Part shown: in pieces, positions 40,281 through 49,296 of the stretch | How positions within the stretch are numbered: the first letter of the stretch is position 1 | Layout: every line of letters starts with the position of its first letter | DNA from: UBA1941 sp046329555 | Lineage (GTDB): Bacteria; Bacteroidota; Bacteroidia; Chitinophagales; LD1 | Direction of reading: 5' to 3' | Assembly: GCA_046329555.1 (NCBI GenBank) | Contig: JAXLUK010000003.1 | Coordinates: forward strand, 372,001-436,000 | Length of the DNA: 64,000 nucleotides | The notes under the pieces: generated by a model | The model's input: the letters and a program-made list of their open reading frames with translations, nothing else | Told to the model about the DNA's origin: nothing | Database searches by the model: none | Position numbers and translations under genes: made by a program

Positions 40281-41252
40281 ATGCGCGCGCAGCAATGGGC
40301 CATAGCGCTGGGATTAGGATTGTTAGCCATTAAAATCGGGGCTTATTTACTCACGCATTCCACCACCATTCTTGCCGATGCGCTGGAAGGCATTGTCAAT
40401 ATTGTTGCAGGTTGCTTTTCACTGTTCAGTATTGCGCTTTCTGCCAAACCACGAGATCACGACCATCCCTACGGTCATGGCAAGGTGGAGTTTCTTTCCG
40501 CCGGTTTAGAAGGGATGCTCATCATCATCGCATCCATTTTAATTGTGGTGAAGGCGGTATTTTCACTTCAACATCCAGAACCACCGCATCATTTGGATAT
40601 CGGTATTATTCTGGTGGTATTGACCGGGATTGCCAACTATGTGATGGGCGAAATACTGATTAAACGCGCTCACACTTTACACTCGTTACCGTTAGAGGCA
40701 GATGGAAGACATTTAAAAACAGATGCCTACACTTCTGCTGCATTGGTTGCTGGTTTATTGGTGATTTATTTCACGCAATTATTTTGGCTGGATGCGGCAA
40801 TAGCCATCATTGCGGCAACCATGATTGCTTTTGCAGGCTGGCGTATCGTGCGGAAATCGCTTGTAGGGATTATGGACGAAACCGATGTCGACATTGTTCA
40901 GCCCATCGTTAATCATCTGCATGAACATAGGGCTGCATCGTGGATTGATTTACATAATCTGCGGGTGATACAATACGGCAGCACCCTGCATTTAGATTGC
41001 CACATCACTTTTCCATGGTATTGGAATTTAGAACAAGTACATCAGGAAATTGACGTGGTAGACGACTGCATCAATCAATTTTATCCGCGGCCGGTAGAAG
41101 TTTTTATTCATCCAGACCCCTGCTTACCGGAATGCTGCAGATTATGCCGACTTACTTGCGACCGGAGGCAACATGCTTATGAAGAGGATGTGCCCTGGAC
41201 GTTGGAAAACGTGATTGCGAATCAGAAGCATCGTCTTCATAAAACAAGCTAA
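40281..41252 (+). CDS. Cation diffusion facilitator family transporter
   Basis: This inner-membrane exporter of divalent metal (Zn, Fe, Co or Cd; not resolvable) has six predicted membrane segments. TM2 carries ADALEGIVNIVAG, the position of the CDF site HxxxD but with Asp/Glu-Asn variants, followed by DHDHPYGHGKVEFL. TM5 has LKTDAYTSAALVAG. A cytoplasmic ferredoxin-like domain follows. The C-terminus is Cys-rich (CLPECCRLCRLTC), then PWTLENVIANQKH; such a tail occurs in Bacteroidota CDF homologs and may bind metal. The ATG at 40281 has a good purine-rich upstream; in-frame GTGs at 40254 and 40215 would add an EEREKR segment. The longest form overlaps the preceding gene. Confidence 0.88.
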   Translation: MRAQQWAIALGLGLLAIKIGAYLLTHSTTILADALEGIVNIVAGCFSLFSIALSAKPRDHDHPYGHGKVEFLSAGLEGMLIIIASILIVVKAVFSLQHPEPPHHLDIGIILVVLTGIANYVMGEILIKRAHTLHSLPLEADGRHLKTDAYTSAALVAGLLVIYFTQLFWLDAAIAIIAATMIAFAGWRIVRKSLVGIMDETDVDIVQPIVNHLHEHRAASWIDLHNLRVIQYGSTLHLDCHITFPWYWNLEQVHQEIDVVDDCINQFYPRPVEVFIHPDPCLPECCRLCRLTCDRRQHAYEEDVPWTLENVIANQKHRLHKTS

Positions 41253-41261
41253 TCCCGAGTT

Positions 41262-42428
41262 ATGGCCTGGTCTGTTTTTCATGTGGGAAATTCCACTACA
41301 GAAAAAGAATTTCTGGAATATCCATTTACGCTATATCAACACGATAAAAATTGGATTGCACCACTAGTTGAAGATATCCAAAAAGTTTTCGATCGAAAGA
41401 AGAATCACTTTTTTACGCATGGTGATGCGTCGCGATGGATATTAAAAGATGAGCGGGGTCATGTAGTAGGGCGAATTGCTGCCTTTGTGAATGAGCGCAG
41501 TGCATTTTCAGAACGGCAACCAACAGGCGGATGTGGTTTTTTTGAATGTATCAATGATCAGGGTGCTGCTTTTTTATTATTTGACAAGGCCAGATTATGG
41601 CTAGAAGAAAAAGGTATGAAAGCCATGGATGGTCCCATTAATTTTGGCGAGCGCAATGCCTGGTGGGGATTACTCACCCAAGGGTTTGACCAACCACCAA
41701 CATACCAGATGAATTACAATCCGCCCTATTACCAGCAACTTTTTGAATCCTACGGTTTTAAAAATTACTTTGAACAATACAGCTACGGCTTGCCCATTCA
41801 GGCTGAAAGACCGGAGAAGTACCAACGTTTTTACGAACGGTTATTGCAACAAGGTTATCATTTCGAACATGCCCAAAAAAGTAATCTGGAAAAGTATGCT
41901 GTCGACTTCCGCACCGTATATAATCAGGCATGGGTAAAGCACCACAATTTTAAACCTATGACGCGGGAGCAGTCATTGCAGTTATTGAAAACCATGAAGC
42001 CTGTGATGGTGGATTATCTGATGTGGTATGCGTACTACCAAGGCGAACCCGTAGCGATGTTTATTATGTTGCCTGAGTTAAACCAATGGTTTAAACATGT
42101 TCATGGCCGATTTACCTGGTGGGGAAAGTTGAAGTTCTTATGGCATCAGCATTTCGGATACAACGACCGGATTTTCGGAATTGTTTTTGGTGTAATTCCT
42201 GCCCATCAGCGCAAGGGCGTTGAGGCGGGCATCGTAATGGCTGCGCATGCAGTGGTATCGCCTAAAAAGCGCTGGAAGTGGATTGAGTTAACCTGGATTG
42301 GAGATTTTAATCCCAGAATGATGCGCACCTGTGAAACTGTTGGCGGTACCATCGTGAAAACGCATATTACCTTTAGAAAACTATTTGATGAACATGCACC
42401 GTTTGAACGACATCCGGTGATTGATTAA
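41262..42428 (+). CDS. YghO-like protein of the GNAT-fold type
   Basis: This 388-residue soluble protein has an N-terminal part with YQHDKNWIAPL and GRIAAFVN, and a conserved middle block GPINFGERNAWWGLL, PTYQMNYNPPYYQQLFESYGF. These resemble the uncharacterised YghO family, whose fold is related to GNAT acetyltransferases. The C-terminal half contains GNAT-like VIPAHQRKGVEAGIVM, where an acetyl-CoA loop would lie. Substrate and reaction are unknown. It begins 9 bp after the CDF gene and overlaps the convergent membrane-protein gene by 4 bp. Confidence 0.75.
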   Translation: MAWSVFHVGNSTTEKEFLEYPFTLYQHDKNWIAPLVEDIQKVFDRKKNHFFTHGDASRWILKDERGHVVGRIAAFVNERSAFSERQPTGGCGFFECINDQGAAFLLFDKARLWLEEKGMKAMDGPINFGERNAWWGLLTQGFDQPPTYQMNYNPPYYQQLFESYGFKNYFEQYSYGLPIQAERPEKYQRFYERLLQQGYHFEHAQKSNLEKYAVDFRTVYNQAWVKHHNFKPMTREQSLQLLKTMKPVMVDYLMWYAYYQGEPVAMFIMLPELNQWFKHVHGRFTWWGKLKFLWHQHFGYNDRIFGIVFGVIPAHQRKGVEAGIVMAAHAVVSPKKRWKWIELTWIGDFNPRMMRTCETVGGTIVKTHITFRKLFDEHAPFERHPVID

Positions 42429-43042
42429 AAAGGCCATTGGGTAAGTACGGCATAGGCCGCCGGAACTGTAAAACCATTTCCAAAATTGGTCAACACCAAC
42501 AAGAGCAAAATAGCCAAACACCAACCCATAGTCATGATGATTTTTGATTGCGTTTGCGGTGAAAGTCCCAGTAGTTGCGCGCGCATTTTACTGTGATGAA
42601 TGGCAGCCACATGCGTAAAAAAGCTACCTACAGCCAAACCGTAATAGGGAATAAAGAACAAACAAACCGGAAATGCATTTAAGCCCGCCACGCCGAAATA
42701 AAAGTTCGTATCCAATTTCAAAACCACTCGTCCGAAAAACACTGCACTTAGGTGAATCAGCAGAAAAAAAACCAGATACAGGCCACTCCATTTTTTCAGT
42801 AACATCCAGCCCTGTTGCGATGCGGGAATTTTTAAAAAGAGATTTATACCAGATATAGTCTGCGTCAGAAAAAGCAATATCAGGGCAGGTTCAACAATTG
42901 GATTTCGGTATAACTCACGAAAAGTATTCATGAGCGCGATGTGCGCCGCTGCACCATTAAACGCTCCGAAGTGATTGACTAAGTGAAAAACAACAAAGAC
43001 ACTAATGGTAAGGCCTGATAGGTAGTGGATTTTCTTCATCAT
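42425..43042 (-). CDS. Five-helix membrane protein with conserved histidines
   Basis: This 205-residue protein has five hydrophobic helices. Histidines lie within or at the ends of helices (VFHLVNHFG, LLIHLSAVFF, FFTHVAAIHH). The helix lengths and His placement recall the di-heme cytochrome b subunit fold of succinate dehydrogenases, but I do not recognise a named family and no sdhA/B genes are near. It starts 12 bp after the PLP-enzyme gene, so the two probably form an operon. Either of two adjacent ATGs (43042, 43039) may start it. Confidence 0.7.
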   Translation of the reverse strand: MMKKIHYLSGLTISVFVVFHLVNHFGAFNGAAAHIALMNTFRELYRNPIVEPALILLFLTQTISGINLFLKIPASQQGWMLLKKWSGLYLVFFLLIHLSAVFFGRVVLKLDTNFYFGVAGLNAFPVCLFFIPYYGLAVGSFFTHVAAIHHSKMRAQLLGLSPQTQSKIIMTMGWCLAILLLLVLTNFGNGFTVPAAYAVLTQWPF

Positions 43043-43054
43043 AACCGATTCAAA

Positions 43055-43963
43055 TCAATTGATAACATGACTATTTCCCTGCAATCCTCCGGTGTGTATT
43101 GCGACAATGCGGGTTCCTTTAGGGAAGCACTCCATTCTGATTAAGTCATATAAACCATACAGCATCTTAGCTGTATACACCTGATCCAGCATGACGCGGT
43201 GATGCACGTGGATATAACGCATAAACTGCAATAACTCATCCGTAACTTTTGCATATCCACCAAAATGATAATCGGTATGCAATTGAAAACTACCTTTTAG
43301 AACACCCCTTGATTGCGCCAACTGCCCGATATGTGCCGATAGCGTATCTGTTCCTTTTAACGCGCTGAACCCATGAAGATGCTGACCTTCGTTCAACTCC
43401 GACCAGATACCAGCAGATGTTCCTCCGGTGCCAACAGCGCAAGCAACCACATCAAATTCTACATCAATTTCGTCTATCATTTCCCGGCAACCTTCCAGCG
43501 CCAATTCATTGGTACCTCCTTCGGGCAACGCATAGAATTCACCGAATTGATAAGCCAAATCTTCCACCATACCAGGCTCATCCTTTAACCGGTAATGATC
43601 GCGGCTCATGAAATGAATAGCCATTCCATTCTGTGCAGCCTGTAATAACGTATGCGAAGGCTGCGGGGTAGGTTCACCTCTGATTATCCCAATAGTTTTA
43701 AACCCAAAGAACTTTCCGGCAGCAGCTACAGCGGCAATATGATTGGAATAGGCTCCACCAAAAGTCAATAACTGCTGATACCCCAGGCGCTTTGCTTCCA
43801 GCAAATTGTATTTGAGTTTCCGCCATTTGTTACCTTGAATCAATGGATGGGTGAGGTCATCCCGCTTGAGCCACAGCTCCACGCCTCTGTCCAGGATCCA
43901 ACGCTCGGGCAACCGTTGCAAGGGCGTGGGCACCCGGATCAACTCAGAGGCAGCTTCAAACAT
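43055..43963 (-). CDS. ACC deaminase/D-cysteine desulfhydrase-family PLP enzyme
   Basis: This 302-residue fold-type II PLP enzyme opens with TPLQRLPERW and LWLKRDDLTHPLIQGNKWRKLKY. K46 of GNK is the expected Schiff-base lysine, as in Lys51 of ACC deaminase. FGGAYSNHIAA supplies the phosphate/carboxylate loop and AVGTGGTSAGI the glycine-rich PLP-phosphate cradle. Family members deaminate 1-aminocyclopropane-1-carboxylate or desulfhydrate D-cysteine. In Bacteroidota the D-cysteine activity is more usual; sequence alone does not decide. Confidence 0.88.
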   Translation of the reverse strand: MFEAASELIRVPTPLQRLPERWILDRGVELWLKRDDLTHPLIQGNKWRKLKYNLLEAKRLGYQQLLTFGGAYSNHIAAVAAAGKFFGFKTIGIIRGEPTPQPSHTLLQAAQNGMAIHFMSRDHYRLKDEPGMVEDLAYQFGEFYALPEGGTNELALEGCREMIDEIDVEFDVVACAVGTGGTSAGIWSELNEGQHLHGFSALKGTDTLSAHIGQLAQSRGVLKGSFQLHTDYHFGGYAKVTDELLQFMRYIHVHHRVMLDQVYTAKMLYGLYDLIRMECFPKGTRIVAIHTGGLQGNSHVIN

Positions 43964-44030
43964 GACGCGAAATTAACCATTTCATCATGTTGTTGTTTCG
44001 GTAAAATCACAGAAATTCTCACCTTTGAAT

Positions 44031-45632
44031 ATGCGAACGATAATTTCCTTGCTGCTGATAGCCCCATTATTTCTGGCGGCTCAAAATGCCGAAAAGCCAA
44101 AATTGATTGTAGGCATTGTAGTTGATCAAATGCGTTACGATTTTCTTTACCGCTACAGCGACAGATATGGCAATAACGGTTTTAAGAAGTTACTCGCGCG
44201 CGGATATTCTTGCGAAAACACCCATATCCCTTATGTGCCCACGATCACGGCGCCAGGCCATACCTGCGTATACACCGGCAGCGTTCCGGCCTTACATGGC
44301 ATCGTGAGTAATGAATGGTATTCACGCCAACAAAAAACAGAGATCTATTGTGTAGCAGACACGCATTACCGCACCATAGGCGCAGAAAGCAAAACCGGAC
44401 AATGTTCACCGAACAATCTGAAGGTGACAACCATCACTGACGAGCTGCGGTTAGCCAGCAATTTCAGGTCGAAAACAATTGGCGTTGCGCTAAAAGACAG
44501 AAGCTCAATTCTGCCGGCCGGGCATATTGCCAACCATGCCTATTGGTATGATGGTAAAAGTGGCCATTTTGTAAGCAGTAGCTATTATCAGGAGCCTTTT
44601 CCAGAATGGGTGAAACAATTCAACGATCAACATCTGCCGGAAAAATATTTGAAATCAAACTGGAAGACCATCTCCACTACTTATGCTGAAAGTACAGATG
44701 ATGATGAGCCCTGGGAAGGCAAATTTGCTAATGAAGAGAAGCCCGTTTTTCCACATAAAGTAGATGAGCTTACTAAGAAAGGATATAGCATTCTTACCTC
44801 AACGCCGTGGGGAAATACCTTAACCTTTGAGATGGCAAAAGCAGCAATTGCGAATGAACATCTTGGGAAAGGTCCTTTTACCGATTTCCTAGCAGTTAGT
44901 TTTTCTTCTACCGATCATATCGGTCATCAATTCGGACCGAACTCTATTGAAACAGAGGACTGTTATTTGAGATTAGACAGCGAAATGGGTAATTTCTTAT
45001 TGTATTTAGATCAGGCCGTGGGCGCAGGCAATTATCTCTTATTTCTGACAGCAGACCACGGCGTTTCACATGCGGTTGGCTTTAGTCAGTATCACCAGGT
45101 TCCGGCAGGTCATATCAACACCTCTTTAGATTCGTTGTGCAATCAATTCTTAGAAGCGCGGTTTGGTGAAAAGAATATGGTGGAAAGTTTTTCCAATTTT
45201 CAGGTTTATCTGAATGAGTCGAAACTGAACGCCGATGGCATGCGCAGAAAAGTAACAGATGCCTTAATTCCATTTCTGTTGCAACAACCCGGAATTGCGA
45301 AGGCAGTAGAGTTAGCGCAACTGGGTAATGCACCGATGGAGCCCCAATTGAAAGAACGCATCGCCAATGGTTATAACCAACAATTATCGGGAGACATTCA
45401 GGTGGTTTATGACGCGGCCTTTTTAGAAGGTTATCCTACCGGGACCACACACAGCGGTCCATACAATTACGACACCCATATCCCATTAGTTTGGTATGGC
45501 TGGCATATCAAACCCGGAAAAGATTTTTCGGAAACGCGAATGACTGATATTGCAGCAACATTAGCTGCACTCTTACATATTCAGGAACCTAGCGGATGTG
45601 TGGGACGACCAATTGCCGGAATTTTTAAATAG
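44031..45632 (+). CDS. PafA-like alkaline phosphatase-superfamily protein
   Basis: This 533-residue secreted or periplasmic phosphohydrolase has a signal peptide (MRTIISLLLIAPLFLAAQ). Motifs are VVDQMRYDFLYRY (first metal Asp), the nucleophile Thr in PTITAPGHTCVYTGS, then GIVSNEWY, SSTDHIGHQFGP (metal Asp/His) and TADHGVSH. This matches the PafA/NPP-like branch of the alkaline phosphatase superfamily, which cleaves phosphomonoesters in Bacteroidota. The ATG at 44031 is preferred over a TTG at 44025. An ACCTTTG just before the start is a partial match to a Bacteroidota -7 element. Confidence 0.92.
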   Translation: MRTIISLLLIAPLFLAAQNAEKPKLIVGIVVDQMRYDFLYRYSDRYGNNGFKKLLARGYSCENTHIPYVPTITAPGHTCVYTGSVPALHGIVSNEWYSRQQKTEIYCVADTHYRTIGAESKTGQCSPNNLKVTTITDELRLASNFRSKTIGVALKDRSSILPAGHIANHAYWYDGKSGHFVSSSYYQEPFPEWVKQFNDQHLPEKYLKSNWKTISTTYAESTDDDEPWEGKFANEEKPVFPHKVDELTKKGYSILTSTPWGNTLTFEMAKAAIANEHLGKGPFTDFLAVSFSSTDHIGHQFGPNSIETEDCYLRLDSEMGNFLLYLDQAVGAGNYLLFLTADHGVSHAVGFSQYHQVPAGHINTSLDSLCNQFLEARFGEKNMVESFSNFQVYLNESKLNADGMRRKVTDALIPFLLQQPGIAKAVELAQLGNAPMEPQLKERIANGYNQQLSGDIQVVYDAAFLEGYPTGTTHSGPYNYDTHIPLVWYGWHIKPGKDFSETRMTDIAATLAALLHIQEPSGCVGRPIAGIFK

Positions 45633-45639
45633 AACAACG

Positions 45640-45981
45640 ATGCCGTATAAGGAGAAAGAAATTGAGAAGTTGTATTTCACTATTGGTGAAGTGGCGCAGG
45701 ATTTAGGACTGAATGCTTCGCAAATTCGCTATTGGGAAACTGAATTCAGCGAGTTAAAACCACGAAAAGACCGTAAAGGAAACCGCATATTTACCAAGGA
45801 GGATATCGAAATGATTCGATTGATTCATTACCTGACCAAGGACCGCGGATTTACTATTGAAGGAGCGAAAACACAGTTAAAAGCAGAAGGCGCTCGCTTA
45901 TCGCGTCATTTGGAAATACGCGACGCCTTACAGCGAATTCGGGGCTTTTTACAGGAAATGAAAAATAGCCTGGACAATTAA
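45640..45981 (+). CDS. MerR-like DNA-binding regulator
   Basis: This 113-residue protein has an N-terminal winged helix: LYFTIGEVAQDLGLNASQIRYWETEF, then LKPRKDRKGNRIFTKEDIEMI, the MerR recognition helix and wing. A helical segment follows (LHYLTKDRGFTIEGAKTQL; short C-terminal coil from ~85), with no effector-binding domain or metal-binding cysteines. Such short MerR proteins are common in Bacteroidota and have no assigned inducer. It starts 7 bp after the phosphatase gene, so is probably cotranscribed. Confidence 0.9.
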   Translation: MPYKEKEIEKLYFTIGEVAQDLGLNASQIRYWETEFSELKPRKDRKGNRIFTKEDIEMIRLIHYLTKDRGFTIEGAKTQLKAEGARLSRHLEIRDALQRIRGFLQEMKNSLDN

Positions 45982-46035
45982 CCTAATCCTAAACAACGAG
46001 GAAACCACCTGATTCTTACCAATTGCAAAATGGAT

Positions 46036-46063
46036 AAAAAAAAGAGGGCATCAGCCCCCTTTA
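46036..46063 (-). terminator. Rho-independent terminator of the propeller-protein gene
   Basis: On the minus strand the stem AAAGGGGGC/GCCCTCTTT with a 4-nt TGAT loop runs into a T tract (plus-strand A run 46035-46043). It lies about 27 bp after the stop of the leftward gene. The same stem has no T run on the plus side, so it serves mainly the minus strand. Confidence 0.85.
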
Positions 46064-46089
46064 ACAAATCAACGTATTTTACCCAACTA

Positions 46090-47103
46090 TTATTCTTTAA
46101 CGAATATCCTGGACCAACTATTCAATCCGCTGAACCCTGTTACCACATAAGTGCCTTGATTGAAATCATTTAACTGAATTTCGTAGGATTCATCAGCGCG
46201 GATTGGATTCTCCATTCGTCGCAATTCACGCCCGGTTAAATCGGTAACGCTAATCGCATCCATTACATCGCCTGTTCTAATTTTTAGCATGTTCACCGCT
46301 GGCTGAGGCATCAGTTGGAATACAGGTGAAGCCAGATCCTCAACAGCATTAGGGGTCAATATGTTCGTCTGAATTTTATAAATCTTATTCGTCGAAAAAC
46401 CTACCTGATAAAAATACTGCCCGTCGGTAGTTAAGCCATAGGCATCTTTAAGACACCAATTCTGAATAGTACCCGTAATCACGCTTAATGATGCCCTGTC
46501 GATACGGTAACAACGGTCGGCTGTGGCAGCCGTGCGCTCGGTAACAAAAAATTGATTTCCGGGCAGGTGAAATAAACCTAAAGGAGCGACAGTAGTGGTT
46601 ATAGACCATGGCTTTACCTGTCCGCTACTCTTGAGGAAAATTGCCCTGGTACCCGACACCGCTCCGAACAAGAACAACGTATCCCCATTTGATGCCATGC
46701 CCAAAAATTCTTCATTAAAGATATCGCTCCCGCCAATAGCATACCGAGCTACTTCCTGTTTGGTTGTGAGATCATATTTCTTCAATGAATCGTCACCAAA
46801 CCTGGTTGCGTACAAAAAATTGCCTTCTGCATACAGTGCCTCATGAGGATAAGCACCACCCGCATTGCGGTAGGAGATGGAGTCAATACGCTGGCCAGCC
46901 ATATTCACTTTATATAAACGACTCACAGGCATTTGCGACCCCGAAATCCAAAACCCGCCGTTATGGAAAGCAATACCTGTAGCGTACAATGCATCATTGT
47001 TCCCTTTAAGGAGATTAATGGAATCAACAACCTGACCAACTTGAGCTGAAGCGCTTGTTGCCAACAGGATTCCAGCTAGAACATGGCGTATCTTTTTTAT
47101 CAT
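46090..47103 (-). CDS. Secreted beta-propeller-like protein with type A T9SS sorting domain
   Basis: This 337-residue protein has a signal peptide (MIKKIRHVLAGILLATSASA), which fixes the start at 47103; the frame is open to 47220 but the extra residues are not signal-like. Repeated strands such as GIAFHNGGFWISG, LYKVNMAGQRIDS, GNFLYATRFGDDS, LKKYDLTTKQ, LFHLPGNQFFVTE and LTTDGQYFYQVGF indicate a beta-propeller of 5-6 blades. The C-terminal ~75 residues form a type A sorting domain (MPQPAVNMLKIRTGD, LTGRELRRMENP, QGTYVVTGFSG). It is probably extracellular; its function is unknown. Confidence 0.85.
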   Translation of the reverse strand: MIKKIRHVLAGILLATSASAQVGQVVDSINLLKGNNDALYATGIAFHNGGFWISGSQMPVSRLYKVNMAGQRIDSISYRNAGGAYPHEALYAEGNFLYATRFGDDSLKKYDLTTKQEVARYAIGGSDIFNEEFLGMASNGDTLFLFGAVSGTRAIFLKSSGQVKPWSITTTVAPLGLFHLPGNQFFVTERTAATADRCYRIDRASLSVITGTIQNWCLKDAYGLTTDGQYFYQVGFSTNKIYKIQTNILTPNAVEDLASPVFQLMPQPAVNMLKIRTGDVMDAISVTDLTGRELRRMENPIRADESYEIQLNDFNQGTYVVTGFSGLNSWSRIFVKE

Positions 47104-47187
47104 GCCAAATAATTTTTCGAAAATTACGGTGCGTGAGCCAGTCGTTGAACTACAATGCCAACGTGAAAATGTCGAACGCATGATTTC

Positions 47188-49296
47188 ATGTACAACAATG
47201 AACAACAACAAGAATGGCATCAGCGTACCGAGGCCATGTTACAACTACTGAAGCAGGAGGCGATAAACGATAGCCATCAGGCACCCGTATTACGTGATTT
47301 GCTGCGGTATCACGACTGGCGCTATTATGTACGCAGCGAACCGATTATTACTGACTTTGACTACGACCAATTATTTAAAGCGCTGGAAGCCATTGAACGT
47401 GCCCATCCTGAATGTATTACGGCTGACTCACCAACACAGCGTATAGCCAAATCACTCACTGATGATTTCCCCGCGGTGGCTCATCTGGCCGCTATGCTTT
47501 CTTTGGAGAACTCGTACAATGCCGGAGACATTGCTGAATTCGAACGGCGCGTGCAAGAGTTGGTGCAAGGAGAAACAGTAGCCTATTGCATTGAACCTAA
47601 GTTCGACGGCTCCAGTATCGCGCTGGTATACGAAGACGATGTGTTGGTTCGTGCAGCAACCCGGGGCGACGGCACTATAGGTGAAGAGATTACCCATAAT
47701 GCCAGAGCCTTGCATTCCATTCCGCTTCGTGCGCCTTTTTCAAAACACGGCATCAGCAAAATTGAAATCAGGGGCGAAGTGATTATCCGTAAAGAGGTTT
47801 TTGAGCGGATGAATACACAGCGGAAAGCGCTAGGCCTGAAACCATTCCAAAATCCGCGCAACACCGCCAGCGGTTCACTGCGCTTAAAAGATCCACGTGA
47901 GGCTGCCGACCGTGGATTAGAAGCGGTCTTATACCACGTCAGTTTCGCCGTTGATGCAACTGGCAACAATGTACTGGGCAAGCAATTCCAAACACATGCA
48001 GGCATGATTGAATTGTTGCAGCAATGTGGTTTTGTAACGCCGTGGCGTGAATTGAAATTGTGTAACACTCATGATGAAGTTGTGGCATTTTTGGCTACCT
48101 GGGAGCAGAAGCGCTACACCTTCCCTATTGAAACCGATGGCATGGTAATTAAAGTGAATCAACTGCTTCAACAGCAAAAATGCGGTAGCACTTCACACCA
48201 TCCCCGTTGGGCCATAGCATACAAGTTTCCGGCGCGTCAGGCACAATCGCGCTTGCTGGAAGTAGATTATCAGGTTGGAAGAACAGGCGCTATTACACCG
48301 GTGGCAAAAATAGAACCTGTGGCGTTGTCAGGTGTGACCATCTCCTCTATTTCCTTACACAATGCTGATTTCATTGCTGAGAAAGATTTACGAATTGGCG
48401 ACACGGTGATAGTGGAGCGCGCAGGTGAGGTGATTCCTTACATTGTTGGTATGGTGCCCGATTTGCGCAATGGAAGCGAGCAACCAATATCCTTTCCACA
48501 AAATTGCCCATCGTGTAGCAACCAACTCATCAAGCCCGAAGAAGAAGCGGTGTGGCGCTGCGATAACGCCGAATGCCCTGCACAAAGCGAGGAACGGATT
48601 ATTCATTACGTTTCAAAAGACGCGATGGATATTGAAGGCTTGGGAAGAAGTATCATTATCGATTTTGTGCAACGGGGCTACTTGCATTCCATAGCTGATA
48701 TTTACGCACTTCCATTCCATGAAATTTCAAGCCTGGAAGGTTGGGGCGAAAAGTCGATTGAAAATTTAAAGAATGGCATCGCGCAATCTAAAGACCGCCC
48801 ATTATGGCGTTTGTTAACGGCATTGGGCGTGCGGCACGTTGGCGTAACAACGGCGAAAGATGTATCGAAACACATCCATAGCATTTTCGATTTAGAAAAT
48901 ATGGATACCGATCAATTAATGCATATAGAAGGAATTGGCCCTAAGGTAGCTGCCAGCATACACGATTTTTTCCAGCAGGAAGGTAATCGGCATTTATTGC
49001 GAACGCTGGAGCAAGCGGGTGTCAATGTTGTGATTCGCGAACAGGATGTGCAAACACAGAGCCTGAAACTACAGGGAAAAACTTTTCTGTTTACAGGAAC
49101 GCTGGCCCAATTCACCCGCGATCGTGCCAAGCAATTAGTAGAGGAGCATGGTGGAAAACTGTTAAGTGGAGTAAGTGCAAAATTAGACTACCTGGTTGCC
49201 GGAGCCGAGGCAGGTAGCAAGCTCACTAAGGCGAGAACAATTCCCAGCATTTCTATTTTAACGGAAGATGAGTTTCTGGCGTTATTGGCGGACTAG
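47188..49296 (+). CDS. ligA: NAD-dependent DNA ligase LigA
   Basis: This 702-residue ligase seals nicks in replication and repair using NAD. It has an N-terminal Ia domain (LRYHDWRYYV, ISDFDYDQL-like), the adenylation motif CIEPKFDGSS with K138 as AMP-lysine, and ATRGDGTIGEEIT. An OB fold contains VGRTGAITPVA, followed by a four-Cys zinc finger (CPSC...CDNAEC), helix-hairpin-helix repeats and a C-terminal BRCT domain (LQGKTFLFTGTLAQFTRD). The N-terminus is about 20 residues longer than in typical LigA, so a later start is possible. It is divergent from the propeller gene and overlaps the convergent DUF2007 gene by 4 bp. Confidence 0.97.
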   Translation: MYNNEQQQEWHQRTEAMLQLLKQEAINDSHQAPVLRDLLRYHDWRYYVRSEPIITDFDYDQLFKALEAIERAHPECITADSPTQRIAKSLTDDFPAVAHLAAMLSLENSYNAGDIAEFERRVQELVQGETVAYCIEPKFDGSSIALVYEDDVLVRAATRGDGTIGEEITHNARALHSIPLRAPFSKHGISKIEIRGEVIIRKEVFERMNTQRKALGLKPFQNPRNTASGSLRLKDPREAADRGLEAVLYHVSFAVDATGNNVLGKQFQTHAGMIELLQQCGFVTPWRELKLCNTHDEVVAFLATWEQKRYTFPIETDGMVIKVNQLLQQQKCGSTSHHPRWAIAYKFPARQAQSRLLEVDYQVGRTGAITPVAKIEPVALSGVTISSISLHNADFIAEKDLRIGDTVIVERAGEVIPYIVGMVPDLRNGSEQPISFPQNCPSCSNQLIKPEEEAVWRCDNAECPAQSEERIIHYVSKDAMDIEGLGRSIIIDFVQRGYLHSIADIYALPFHEISSLEGWGEKSIENLKNGIAQSKDRPLWRLLTALGVRHVGVTTAKDVSKHIHSIFDLENMDTDQLMHIEGIGPKVAASIHDFFQQEGNRHLLRTLEQAGVNVVIREQDVQTQSLKLQGKTFLFTGTLAQFTRDRAKQLVEEHGGKLLSGVSAKLDYLVAGAEAGSKLTKARTIPSISILTEDEFLALLAD

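Noticed and set aside
47114..47123. Palindrome TTTTCGAAAA between the propeller gene and ligA
   Set aside because: A 10-bp palindrome in an AT-rich divergent spacer is expected by chance often enough; no second copy or known site supports it.
47583..48068. Minus-strand open frame of 161 codons
   Set aside because: Antisense to the conserved adenylation domain of LigA.
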